Positions 16,312-23,531 of a stretch of 33,113 bases of DNA are shown here, one piece after another. The DNA comes from Acidiferrobacteraceae bacterium (GTDB taxonomy: Bacteria; Pseudomonadota; Gammaproteobacteria; Acidiferrobacterales; Acidiferrobacteraceae). The DNA lies in assembly GCA_027343725.1 (NCBI GenBank), contig DAHWKH010000104.1, positions 1-33,113 of the forward strand. The letters are read 5' to 3'. The stretch's first letter is position 1; each line of letters opens with the position of its first letter. Position numbers and translations under genes: made by a program. The notes under the pieces are model-generated. The model did no database searches, was not told where the DNA came from, and worked only from the letters and a program-made list of their open reading frames with translations.

Positions 16312-17499
16312 TCAAGCCGCCGTCACGAGATCGCGCAGCGCCCGCCCCACGAGGTCCTCGGCCCGTTTGAGCCCATGCTGGCAGCAACAGGCGTAGAGCA
16401 GGCGCTCGAGACCGAAGGCCGCGCACCCCGAGTGGGCGGGTTCCCCGCCACTGGCGTGGATCGCAAAGCGGCTGCCGAAAAACCGCTCGTGATAATTGAA
16501 CGAGGCGCAGGCGATGGCGGTCTCGGGGGCCACGTCCACCTTGAGTTCGTATTTCAAATCATTGGCGAGCTGAAAAAACCGCAGCGCGGGGAAATCCCCG
16601 GCGAAAAACGGGTCACACGCCGTTTCCAGGCGCGCCGACAAATCCAGGGCCTCGACCCACCACCAGGCGAGATCGAGGGCGCGCTCGCGCGCGGCCAACA
16701 CCTGCGCGCGCTCCCCCAGCCAGACGATCTCGCGCAGGGAGAACTCCCAGAGTCGGTCAAGACCGGTGAGGTTTTTCGATTCGTACCGAAAACACCGTCC
16801 CACACCCGTATAGGCGGCGAGCGCCGCCGGGAGGCGGCTATTCATCAGGGCGCCGTAGGTGTGATAACAGACGGCGGGCGATAGGCAGTGCTCGGGTGGG
16901 GCGATGTCCTCGAGACGCGCGAAGGTCACGTCCTCACCGTGGCGGTGGCGCTCGGCGAACGCCTCCAGGGCGCCGTAATCCTCGTGCAAGTGCACGGCGA
17001 AGGTCACCGAGTGCGAGAACGACCCGAAATATCCCGCGCGCTGCAGCCAGGCGCTCGGGAGAAGGGCATTGTAGGCGTGGACCGCCGCCTGAAAGCGCGT
17101 CACCGCCTGCCGCTCGAGCGCCGCGTCCAGATCCGCCAAGAGCCGCATGAAGGCGCCGCCGCGGGCGACCGCCCCGGCCCCCGACGGCCAGATGTCGCCG
17201 CGCTCTTGCAGCTGCTGATAGGCATCCGCGACGAAGCCCGGGCGCGCGCGCCGGCGCTCCCGCAGGACCCGTGGGGTCACGGTCAAGCGCTCGCCCTGCA
17301 TCTTTGTGATGAGTTGCGCCACCTTGTCGGCGACCGCGGCACTCGGGCGAGTGTCGTCGAGGGCGAGCTCGAGGCATTGGGATTCGGGGCGATAGCGGGA
17401 GCCCTGAATCGCGCGATCGCAATAACAGGCGCGCTTGCCGATTTCCGTACAGACGTCCGCCGGGAGATGGGCGGGTAAAGGGATTGCGAGTGTTTCCAT
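16312..17499 (-). CDS. Amino acid--[acyl-carrier-protein] ligase-like class II aminoacyl-tRNA synthetase homologue
   Basis: The 395-residue protein keeps the class II synthetase catalytic core without a tRNA-binding domain. Motif 2 is CFRYESKNLTGLDRLWEF (about 236-253); motif 3 is GCAAFGLERLL (358-368). Cys211 (SPAVCYHTYG), Glu257 (LREIVWLG) and Cys359 match, in identity and spacing, the zinc-binding Cys-Glu-Cys triad of methanogen-type SerRS and of the Bradyrhizobium amino acid:carrier-protein ligases. Those enzymes adenylate a small amino acid and load it on the phosphopantetheine of a carrier protein instead of tRNA. This one has about 70 extra N-terminal residues. It is the first gene of a three-gene unit with a promoter candidate at 17551-17579. 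No carrier protein is encoded nearby. Confidence 0.85.
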   Translation of the reverse strand: METLAIPLPAHLPADVCTEIGKRACYCDRAIQGSRYRPESQCLELALDDTRPSAAVADKVAQLITKMQGERLTVTPRVLRERRRARPGFVADAYQQLQERGDIWPSGAGAVARGGAFMRLLADLDAALERQAVTRFQAAVHAYNALLPSAWLQRAGYFGSFSHSVTFAVHLHEDYGALEAFAERHRHGEDVTFARLEDIAPPEHCLSPAVCYHTYGALMNSRLPAALAAYTGVGRCFRYESKNLTGLDRLWEFSLREIVWLGERAQVLAARERALDLAWWWVEALDLSARLETACDPFFAGDFPALRFFQLANDLKYELKVDVAPETAIACASFNYHERFFGSRFAIHASGGEPAHSGCAAFGLERLLYACCCQHGLKRAEDLVGRALRDLVTAA

Positions 17500-17550
17500 A
17501 GGTATCCATCCTGGGTCGTGGCCTGGCCGTCCTGGCCCGGTCTGGCAATC

Positions 17551-17579
17551 AAGCTAGCGCACGGTCTTTGGGGCGTCAA
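17551..17579 (-). promoter_or_regulatory. Promoter candidate for the amino acid:carrier-protein ligase unit
   Basis: On the minus strand: TTGACG (17579-17574), a 17-base spacer and TAGCTT (17556-17551). The -35 matches 5/6 and the -10 only 3/6. The leader to ATG 17499 would be about 45 bases. Confidence 0.4.
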
Positions 17580-17640
17580 TCGGGCTCGGAGGCGCATCGC
17601 GGACGCAACGCGCCAGGCGCCGAACGCGCGGCTCGAGGCC

Positions 17641-17666
17641 CCACCGCCTCCCCAAAGAGGCGGTGG
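17641..17666. repeat. Strong hairpin, 10-bp perfect stem
   Basis: CCACCGCCTC, loop CCCAAA, GAGGCGGTGG. Very stable, but no T-run on either side, so if it stops transcription it would not be a classical factor-independent terminator. It lies about 150 bases beyond the end of the VirB-like operon. Confidence 0.55.
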
Positions 17667-17779
17667 TGTTCGGGTCTTCGCGGCAGTTGCGGTGGACGGT
17701 GCTCCGGGAATGTTCCTGGAGCCGGCGACACCCCATGATCGAGACACCGTTCCAAGCGGCCTGAACCGCCTCTCGGCGT

Positions 17780-17799
17780 GGGCTCTCTCTCGAGAGCCC
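17780..17799 (-). terminator. Hairpin just past the end of the VirB-like operon
   Basis: GGGCTCTC, loop TCTC, GAGAGCCC: an 8-base perfect stem 18 bases after the stop of the last gene on the minus strand. There is no clear U-tract, so it may instead protect the 3' end or act with Rho. Confidence 0.4.
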
Positions 17800-17817
17800 C
17801 TCCGTAGGTCCGGGCCC

Positions 17818-18486
17818 TCAACCCGAGCAGGGCGCGGGATTGACCATCTCATTGGCCACCCAGGAGAAGGTGCGCGAATTGCCGGCGGCGTCGTTCAGCA
17901 CCAGCACGAGGGGGCCCAGGGCGAGGAGATTCATGTTCACATACCACACCCCGGTCGCGGTGATCTCGAGCGGCGCGCCATCGAGCGTCCCGCTCACGAC
18001 CCCCGAGAGGTCCTGCCAATGTCCGGATACGAGGACCGAGGCGCCCAGGAACTGGACGAAGGATAGACAGGCATCCGGCGGCGCATTGTCGACACCCACG
18101 GTCATCTCATCGCTCGCATTGACGCCCGCGGCGTCCCGGGCACTCACCGTGAGCGTATGCTCGCCTTGACTCAAAACCGTCGTATCGAGCGGGAGCGCGA
18201 AAGGCCCCGACGTCGATACGCTCTGGTAGGCGTGACCATCAACCGTCAGGGTGACGGTGTCGGGAAGCGCAAAGGGATCACTGACGCTCCCCGACACCGT
18301 CAGGACACCATGGACCCAGGACGGCAGCGGGGAGACGGTCAGGGCGAGCGGGCTCTTCGCGAAGGATCCGGTGATCGCCCCGAGGAGCGTCCCGCCGGCT
18401 GCGATATGACGGGCATAGGCCACCACCTGCCCCGCCTGGGGACCGGGGATCGCGGCCGCGGTCCCCGCGGGCGCGCCAGCCGCGAC
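17818..18486 (-). pseudogene. C-terminal Ig-like part of the lipoprotein gene, separated by an in-frame TAG
   Basis: After the TAG at 18489-18487 the same frame stays open for another 222 codons, with no frameshift. The first 20 codons lack any start codon (VAAGAPAGTAAAIPGPQAGQ); a GTG follows at 18426 without a convincing ribosome site. The product has an Ig-like/bacterial surface-repeat pattern: SGSVSDP, LTVDG, GEHTLTVSARDAAGV, TVGVDNAPPDA, then a second, degenerate copy (LVSGHWQDLSGVVSGTLDG, LVLNDAAGNSRTF). The continuity of frame and codon use says that this and the upstream 247-residue part were one protein of about 470 residues. Alternatives are translational readthrough, reinitiation at 18426, or a sequencing error. 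Confidence 0.7.
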
Positions 18487-19230
18487 CTACATCAGGGCAT
18501 CGGCGAGAGCATCCGCGTAGGCCGTAGCCGACAGGGTGAGCGAGCCCAGCGTGAGCAGTCCCTGGGCGCCCTGCCCATTCAGTCGCCCGTCGAACGCAAG
18601 ATCCGCGACCATGGTGCGCGTGAGTGCGCGCGTGGTACTACCCGATGCCACCGCCCAGCGCGAAAGGGCCGCGAGAATCAGGCCGTACCGCAGGCTCGCA
18701 TCGAAAGTCTGGCCGGCGGGGAGCGCGTCCAGGAGCACCGGATCGGTCGTAGCCGGCGCGAAATCGAGCCAGGCAGCGAACTCATCGTTGGCATGGGCCT
18801 CGGCGGGCCCGGAGGCATAACCCTCCCGGACGAAGTCCTGGGCGAGCGCACAGGCGGCGGTCGTGATGGGCGTGACCGCGACTGTGAGCGTGTGGCCGGC
18901 GTGATAGGCAAAGGTTCCAGACAAACGCCCCGAGGACACGGAGCCCGGGTGCGTGGGCTCCGTGTAAGACCCCCCACTCACCACGACCGTAAGCGTCGCG
19001 CTCGGCGTCGCAAGCGGCAACCGGAACGCACCGCTTGCGTCGGTGCGTGTGCGGCCCAAAAGCCCACCGGGCCCGGAGACCTGCACCGTGGCCCCGGCGA
19101 CGGGCCCTCCGCTGACGACAAGGCCCGTGATCACCCCGCCCGGTAGAGGGGCGGGCTCGCTCGGATTCCCGAGCCGGCAACCGGCCAGGGCGAGGCCGAG
19201 ACAAAGGCAGAACGTTCTGAGTGTTTTCAT
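18487..19230 (-). CDS. Outer-membrane lipoprotein with carboxypeptidase-regulatory-like domain, N-terminal part
   Basis: 247 residues before an in-frame TAG. A lipoprotein signal peptide ends in LALAGC, with Cys18 the lipidated residue; the next residues (RLGN) lack the Asp+2 inner-membrane retention signal, so outer-membrane location is expected. Residues about 30-95 resemble a carboxypeptidase regulatory-like beta-sandwich (GVITGLVVSGGPVAGATVQVSG, RTRTDASGAFRLPL). A mostly helical Ala/Thr-rich domain follows. ATG 19230 overlaps the barrel gene by four bases (ATGA), making it the last gene of the VirB-like operon. It could stand in for the missing VirB7 lipoprotein or form an exposed cap or adhesin; this is inference from position only. 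Confidence 0.72.
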   Translation of the reverse strand: MKTLRTFCLCLGLALAGCRLGNPSEPAPLPGGVITGLVVSGGPVAGATVQVSGPGGLLGRTRTDASGAFRLPLATPSATLTVVVSGGSYTEPTHPGSVSSGRLSGTFAYHAGHTLTVAVTPITTAACALAQDFVREGYASGPAEAHANDEFAAWLDFAPATTDPVLLDALPAGQTFDASLRYGLILAALSRWAVASGSTTRALTRTMVADLAFDGRLNGQGAQGLLTLGSLTLSATAYADALADALM

Positions 19231-19781
19231 GGAAACCTCCAGAGGCCTGTGATCGTCAGAAGAGAGAAGCGGCGCGGGGCCGCGGTCGTCGCCGTCAGGG
19301 CCAGCGACCAGGATTTCGTCAACGGAATCTCGACCGAGGCCGCGAAGACCGCCACCGTCGCGCTCGTCGCAGGCTCCCTCGCCTCGACATAGCCTTGGCT
19401 ATCGATCCAGGCGCGATCGTCATCCCGGATCTGGCCGATCCCGGCACCGAGGCCCCACCACGGCCGCCATCCGTAGCCGAGTGGCATGCGCCACTCCCAT
19501 AAGCCCATAGCCGCCACCAAGCGCGCGCGCTGCATGAGCCCGCGGCGGCGCATGCCGCTCGCCGCCTGCGCAAGCGTGACCGCGGCCACGAGCCGCCGGC
19601 CCACTTGCGTCCTGCGCGCGAGCGCGAGCTCGACCTGCCAGCCGCGGGCGAGGGCGGTCGGGACGCCCGCTGGCAAATCGCCAAGACACAGCCCCCCGCC
19701 CCCCGCCAACTGCCAGGCGCGCGCCGCGAGCGGGACGACACAGGCCGCGGCGAGCACCAGAACCGGCGCGCGCGCCCTCAT
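19227..19781 (-). CDS. Putative outer-membrane beta-barrel protein of the VirB-like operon
   Basis: The 184-residue protein has a cleavable signal peptide (MRARAPVLVLAAACVVPLAARA). The mature part alternates hydrophobic and polar residues in about eight short strands (for example RGWQVELALARRTQ, RRLVAAVTLAQAA, WWGLGAGIGQIRD, VAVFAASVEIPL, SWSLALTATTA) and ends with an aromatic-rich strand (FSLLTITGLWRFP), as in small outer-membrane barrels. I do not recognise a specific family. It overlaps the VirB10-like gene by ATGA and the lipoprotein gene by ATGA, so it is a built-in member of the operon. Homologues of this kind are not part of canonical VirB sets. Confidence 0.65.
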   Translation of the reverse strand: MRARAPVLVLAAACVVPLAARAWQLAGGGGLCLGDLPAGVPTALARGWQVELALARRTQVGRRLVAAVTLAQAASGMRRRGLMQRARLVAAMGLWEWRMPLGYGWRPWWGLGAGIGQIRDDDRAWIDSQGYVEAREPATSATVAVFAASVEIPLTKSWSLALTATTAAPRRFSLLTITGLWRFP

Positions 19782-20500
19782 TGGCTCTGGACGTAGGCGT
19801 TTTGCGCCGGGACATAGACCCGGTGCCGCAGTCGCCAGCGCGCGAGCGTCGCGAGTGCCCCTTGCCCGCCGCCCGTCAGGGCCTGCGTCTCCCACGGGGC
19901 CTGCGCGCCGGCCAGGCCCAACGCGCCATCGGCGCTTGCGAGAAACGAGCGCCCGAACGCCATCACCACGTCCGCGCGCCGGCCGTTTTCCCGAAAGCCC
20001 GGCAATCCCAGATGAAAACGCCGATCGAAGGCGACCGCCCGGAACCGCGCGCGGCGCCCATCCGGCATCACCACGGACGTCACCGTCAGATCGACCCGCG
20101 CGCCCGCGACCCCCGTGACATGCGCCAAAAGCCTCGCGCCCACCGGCAAGGCCGTCTCCGGCCGCGACGCGGCGGCCCGGACATGCAGGACGACCTCGGC
20201 CGGATCGACGTCGCTGATGCCGTGACGCAAGGCCACCGCGATCCAGGAGCCAGGGCGAATCCCGAGGTGCACGGCGGGCGCGCCGACAACCGCGAGCGCC
20301 GCGTGGCGCCGGTAGACCACGAAGGCCAGGCCGCGGGCGCGCTGCGGGACCCCGCGCGGCGCGGACTTCGCGGGGCGTTTCGCCGTGGATGGCGCCTTGG
20401 GTATGAGCGTCAGGATGCGCTGCCACGGAGACGGGGATTTCGGGCGGGCAAGGGCCAGGCGGTGCACCACGGCCGTTGCGGGATTCGTGAGACTCACCAT
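19778..20500 (-). CDS. VirB10/TraB/DotG-like type IV secretion core protein (short)
   Basis: 240 residues. The part from about residue 75 follows the VirB10 C-domain plan: LGIRPGSWIAVALRHGISDVDP (as in ...aGt.i.a.L..gi.Sd.pG), AEVVLHVRAA, LPVGARLLAHVTG (as in iP.GsrliG.y), then TSVVMPDGRRARFRAVAFD (as in w.rl..pdG). The N-terminus is basic and Pro-rich (residues about 20-55) but has no clear inner-membrane segment or signal peptide, unlike known VirB10, which is about 400 residues. GGAGG precedes ATG 20500 by five bases; the start overlaps the VirB9-like gene by seven bases. Its position eighth in a VirB2-to-B10 order supports the call, but the similarity is remote. Confidence 0.6.
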   Translation of the reverse strand: MVSLTNPATAVVHRLALARPKSPSPWQRILTLIPKAPSTAKRPAKSAPRGVPQRARGLAFVVYRRHAALAVVGAPAVHLGIRPGSWIAVALRHGISDVDPAEVVLHVRAAASRPETALPVGARLLAHVTGVAGARVDLTVTSVVMPDGRRARFRAVAFDRRFHLGLPGFRENGRRADVVMAFGRSFLASADGALGLAGAQAPWETQALTGGGQGALATLARWRLRHRVYVPAQNAYVQSQ

Positions 20501-21243
20501 GACACCTCCACGGGCCCGAGGGCCCCGACCACCACCAGACGCCAGCGCCGGACCGGGGCCTTTTGGCGCAGGCAGGCGAGCGCGCAGCGCGTATCCCGCC
20601 GGGCACGGACACAGCTCAGACGCTCGCCCGGGTGGCGCCAGGGTGGGCGTCCGCTGTAAAGGGCCGCCGTCACGACCCGCGCGTTGCGGGGGTTGCGCGC
20701 CTTGAGCGCGAAACCCAGAACGGCGTGATGCGGCGTGTAGAGAAAGCGATGCACGAGGAGGACCAGGCGGTGGCCTCGGCGCACGAGCGCCCGGCGCTTG
20801 TCGATGGTCGTCCCCGCGCCGCCGAATGCCACGGCCGCGGCCACCCGGCGCCAGAAGCGGTGTCGTTTGGGTTGCGGGAGGGGGTGCCGGACGACCGGCC
20901 GGGGCGGCGCGAAGACGATATCGCTCGCATAGTGGCGGCCGCTGTCACTCGTGCACACGAGTAACGAGACCGCGGCGCGCGCAAGTCCTATGAACACGTT
21001 GCCGCAATAGCGGCGATGGCTGCCGCGCACGACGCTCAGCAAAAGGCCGCTCGCCCCCAAGCGCACGACCTTGAACACGGGGTTCGTGACCGCAAACATC
21101 AGCTCCCGGGCGTCACGCCTGGGGAACAGGAGCCGCAAACCGAGATTGGGAACGATCACGGCGCCGAGCGCCGTGTAAGGCGCGAGCACAACGTGACGCG
21201 CGTGGGGCGCAAGCGGGGCCAGGGGGGGCGGCAAGGCGCTCAT
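20494..21243 (-). CDS. VirB9/TraK/DotH-like type IV secretion component (remote)
   Basis: 249 residues. The N-terminal half has the beta-rich plan of VirB9/TraK/DotH proteins: VVLAPYTALGAVIVPNLGLRLLFP, FAVTNPVFKVV, GLLLSVVRG, then NVFIGLARAAVSLLVCTSDSGRHYASDIVF. The linker after it is basic, and a C-terminal strand-rich part (AVLGFALKARNP..ARVVTAALYSG) follows. No signal peptide is visible at the ATGA-overlapped start 21243, which is strange for a periplasmic protein. The assignment rests mainly on its place between the VirB8-like and VirB10-like genes plus this weak pattern match. If the homology is wrong, it is an uncharacterised operon-specific protein. Confidence 0.5.
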   Translation of the reverse strand: MSALPPPLAPLAPHARHVVLAPYTALGAVIVPNLGLRLLFPRRDARELMFAVTNPVFKVVRLGASGLLLSVVRGSHRRYCGNVFIGLARAAVSLLVCTSDSGRHYASDIVFAPPRPVVRHPLPQPKRHRFWRRVAAAVAFGGAGTTIDKRRALVRRGHRLVLLVHRFLYTPHHAVLGFALKARNPRNARVVTAALYSGRPPWRHPGERLSCVRARRDTRCALACLRQKAPVRRWRLVVVGALGPVEVSW

Positions 21244-21848
21244 AGGCCCCGCATCCCGTCCACCACGATGCCCGCGGTATCGTTCGGGCGCCGGGCGCTC
21301 ACCGTCACCGTCAGGATCACCGCGAACGACACGTGGCGCACGGCCCCCGATGCGCGCGCGAGATGGATGACGCCCGACAACCGGAGCTGCGCGTGCGCGC
21401 CGGAACGCGAGAGCAGGCGCGCGTGTCGAAAGGTGACCCACGAACGAAAGTGGGCGGCGCGCACGCGCGCGATGTAAGCGGTCTTTCTCAGGGCCGCCAC
21501 CGTAGCCTGGCGCAAAGACGCGCTCATCATGTCGAGCGCCTGGACATAGTCCGCCACCACGGTGGTGCTGTTGACGCAAAAATAATCGCGTACGAAACGC
21601 ATGCCGGCGACCAGAAGATCGCGCCGCGAGCGCGCCTGCGGACTCAACCATTCGATGCGCCCCAACACCCGCCCCGACCGATCGACGGCGATGACGGGCG
21701 ATGGGCGCGCGATCGCGACCACGGCGAGCAACACGCAGGCAAGGGACGCCAGCGCGAACAGCAGCCAGCCCCAGAGGGCGTGGCGCGCGAGCCGCCTCAG
21801 GATGAGACCTTGCGGCCCGTGGACGGCGAACGGGTCAGGCCTTCTCAT
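21240..21848 (-). CDS. VirB8/TraE-like inner-membrane assembly protein
   Basis: 202 residues: a short cytoplasmic N-terminus, one membrane segment (WGWLLFALASLACVLLAVVAIA) and a periplasmic domain containing FVRDYFCVNSTTVVADYVQALDMMSASL and a strand-rich end (SGVIHLARASGAVRHVSFAVILTVTVSA). This is the VirB8/TraE/DotI architecture and length. ATG 21848 has GAGGAG five bases upstream and overlaps the VirB6-like gene by 14 bases. VirB8 proteins bridge the inner-membrane complex and the periplasmic core. Confidence 0.7.
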   Translation of the reverse strand: MRRPDPFAVHGPQGLILRRLARHALWGWLLFALASLACVLLAVVAIARPSPVIAVDRSGRVLGRIEWLSPQARSRRDLLVAGMRFVRDYFCVNSTTVVADYVQALDMMSASLRQATVAALRKTAYIARVRAAHFRSWVTFRHARLLSRSGAHAQLRLSGVIHLARASGAVRHVSFAVILTVTVSARRPNDTAGIVVDGMRGL

Positions 21849-22911
21849 CGGGCTCCTCGGGCTTTGGCGCGTCGAATTGCGGGTCGAGATAATTCGTGAG
21901 CGGCACGCTGCCGTCAGCCGACTCCGGCCAATAGTCGGGGTCGATCGGCACGTGCAGGGTCGCAGTCGGGCGCGGCGCGACCGTGTCGATATCGGGATCC
22001 CCCTCGAACCAGGCGTGGGCCGCGCGCGCGGCCCCCTGACCGACACCCATGGCCATGGTGGCGCCGACGGCGGTCACGGCCGCGAGGTAGGGGGCGATCA
22101 GGGGCTGCGCGGCACCCGCGTTTTCGATGAGGCTCGCGGTCACGTAGGGGGCCGCGAGCAGCACCGCGCACAGAATGAGATTCAGGATCGTGAACAGCAT
22201 GTGCGCGTACACGATCATGTAGGCGCCGGGCCCGACCAGCCTTTGCAGGTCCCCGACGGCCCGCGTGAAAAGCGGCGTGAACACCGCGAGAAGCAGGGCT
22301 TGCACGATCGGCCAGAGCACGAAGAAGCCCATGAGCTTCACGAACCCGCGCACGAGCGATAGGGTGCGGCTCAACGCGAGCGGAATGGCAATGAGGCCAT
22401 ACAGAAACGCGACCTCGAAACCAATGGCCTGGGCGATCCGCAACAGGGCCTCCAGCAACGTCGTGACCACCAAGGTGGCGTAAAAGACGAGCACGGTGGC
22501 GATGCGCAGCGGCAGGGCATTGATCTCCTTGATCGTGTTCCAGACGCCGCCGGGACTGGTGCTCGCGGTCTTGAGGAGGGCGGCCATCTGGTTCGCGGTG
22601 GCGCGCAGGGACCCGATGCCGGCCATCGCGCGATAGAGGGCGTTCAGGTAATGCGCGAGCAGATTGCCGATCGCAAAGTAGGTCACGAGCACGAGGCCCC
22701 AGACCACGACATCCCGCAAGGCCTGGCTGAAACGGCCCATGCCCGCAATCACGTCCGATTGCGCCTCCAGCAAGCGCGTATACAAACTCATCAGAAACAG
22801 CGACGGGGTGACCGTCATCATGAGGGTGCGGGCCACCGGGGCGGCGTTGGCGTAGACGCTTTTCGGACTCAAGTCCCGCAACAGCACGGCTACCAGGGAG
22901 GCGCTCGTCAT
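21835..22911 (-). CDS. VirB6/TrbL-like polytopic inner-membrane protein
   Basis: 358 residues with about six hydrophobic segments: around VVWGLVLVTYFAIGNLL, IATVLVFYATLVVTTLL, VAFLYGLIAIPLAL, FFVLWPIVQALLLAVF, AHMLFTILNLILCAVLLAA, and LAAVTAVGATMAMGVGQG. An acidic, Pro-rich cytoplasmic tail (to PKPEEPDEKA) closes the protein. The topology, the central loop and the position after the VirB5-like gene fit VirB6/TrbL. It overlaps neighbours at both ends (ATGA upstream). VirB6 proteins form part of the inner-membrane channel. No separate VirB7-size gene lies between this and the VirB8-like gene. Confidence 0.72.
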   Translation of the reverse strand: MTSASLVAVLLRDLSPKSVYANAAPVARTLMMTVTPSLFLMSLYTRLLEAQSDVIAGMGRFSQALRDVVVWGLVLVTYFAIGNLLAHYLNALYRAMAGIGSLRATANQMAALLKTASTSPGGVWNTIKEINALPLRIATVLVFYATLVVTTLLEALLRIAQAIGFEVAFLYGLIAIPLALSRTLSLVRGFVKLMGFFVLWPIVQALLLAVFTPLFTRAVGDLQRLVGPGAYMIVYAHMLFTILNLILCAVLLAAPYVTASLIENAGAAQPLIAPYLAAVTAVGATMAMGVGQGAARAAHAWFEGDPDIDTVAPRPTATLHVPIDPDYWPESADGSVPLTNYLDPQFDAPKPEEPDEKA

Positions 22912-23531
22912 GGCGTGTGCCCAAAGGCCCGATAGAGCGATTGCGCCTCACGCGGCAAGCGGCGGTCATTGCGCCGCTCGGCGGCGTGACGGAGGGCGCG
23001 CTTGAGGGCGCGCTTCTCGCGGGCCGCGGCCAGCAGGGCCAGAGCCGACGTCGACTGCGCGGTGACATCAGCGCTCGCCTTCTCGCCGAGCGTGCGCGAG
23101 GCGAGGCGCATGTCGTGGTGGGCGCCGCGTGTGAGCCACGTCAGATCCCAAAGCGCGCGCAGGCGCCGCGCCCGACCCGAATCGAGGGCGCGCGCGCCGG
23201 TACGGGCCGGAACCCGGGGGTGCGCCCGCGCCAAGGCCGGCGCGATCGACGGCGGGACCCCTGGGGGCAGGCCTGCGCGCGCGTAGCGCAGAAGCGATCC
23301 ATTCGTGACGGCGCGGGCATTGCGCTCGCCCTCTTGAAGGGTCGCCTGCACGATACGCAGGCGGTCGAGTTCCGCTGTGAGCGTGTGATACACGGCGAGC
23401 GTCTGCTCGAACAGGCTCACGAGCTCCGCGTGCACCGGCGGGTCGAATGTGATATCCCCGACACCGAAGACGGCATGTGCCGCCCCAATGCCGAGGAACC
23501 AGAAACCGACGAACGCGAGGACGGTCTTCAT
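22908..23531 (-). CDS. VirB5/TrbJ-like exported protein
   Basis: 207 residues with a signal peptide (MKTVLAFVGFWFLGIGAAHA). The mature start VFGVGDITFDPPVHAELVSL is followed by long helices (VYHTLTAELDRLRIVQATL, then an Arg/Ala-rich helical end). TrbJ/VirB5 proteins have the same layout: a leader, a short (V/I)xDx(A/T) start and a helical hairpin, and serve as minor pilus tip or periplasmic subunits. ATG 23531 overlaps the VirB4-like stop (ATGA); the longer open frame upstream lies inside the VirB4-like gene and is not used. Confidence 0.68.
   Translation of the reverse strand: MKTVLAFVGFWFLGIGAAHAVFGVGDITFDPPVHAELVSLFEQTLAVYHTLTAELDRLRIVQATLQEGERNARAVTNGSLLRYARAGLPPGVPPSIAPALARAHPRVPARTGARALDSGRARRLRALWDLTWLTRGAHHDMRLASRTLGEKASADVTAQSTSALALLAAAREKRALKRALRHAAERRNDRRLPREAQSLYRAFGHTP

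Larger units (their letters stand above)
17500..17817. other. Gene-free intergenic region between the ligase unit and the VirB-like operon
   Basis: This 318-base gap separates the start of the ligase gene (left) from the end of the VirB-like operon (right). It holds a minus-strand promoter candidate (17551-17579) and two strong hairpins (17641-17666 and 17780-17799). Open frames crossing it are Arg/Pro-rich noise with no recognisable product; in particular I see no acyl-carrier protein with a DSL motif here. Confidence 0.6.

Noticed and set aside
17518-18066. Plus-strand open frame of 182 codons covering the intergenic gap
   Set aside because: No ribosome site or recognisable domain, crosses two hairpins and runs antisense into the lipoprotein gene.
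18157-19146. Plus-strand open frame of 329 codons opposite the lipoprotein gene
   Set aside because: Arg/Gly-rich antisense translation without domains; the minus strand shows lipobox and Ig-like patterns.
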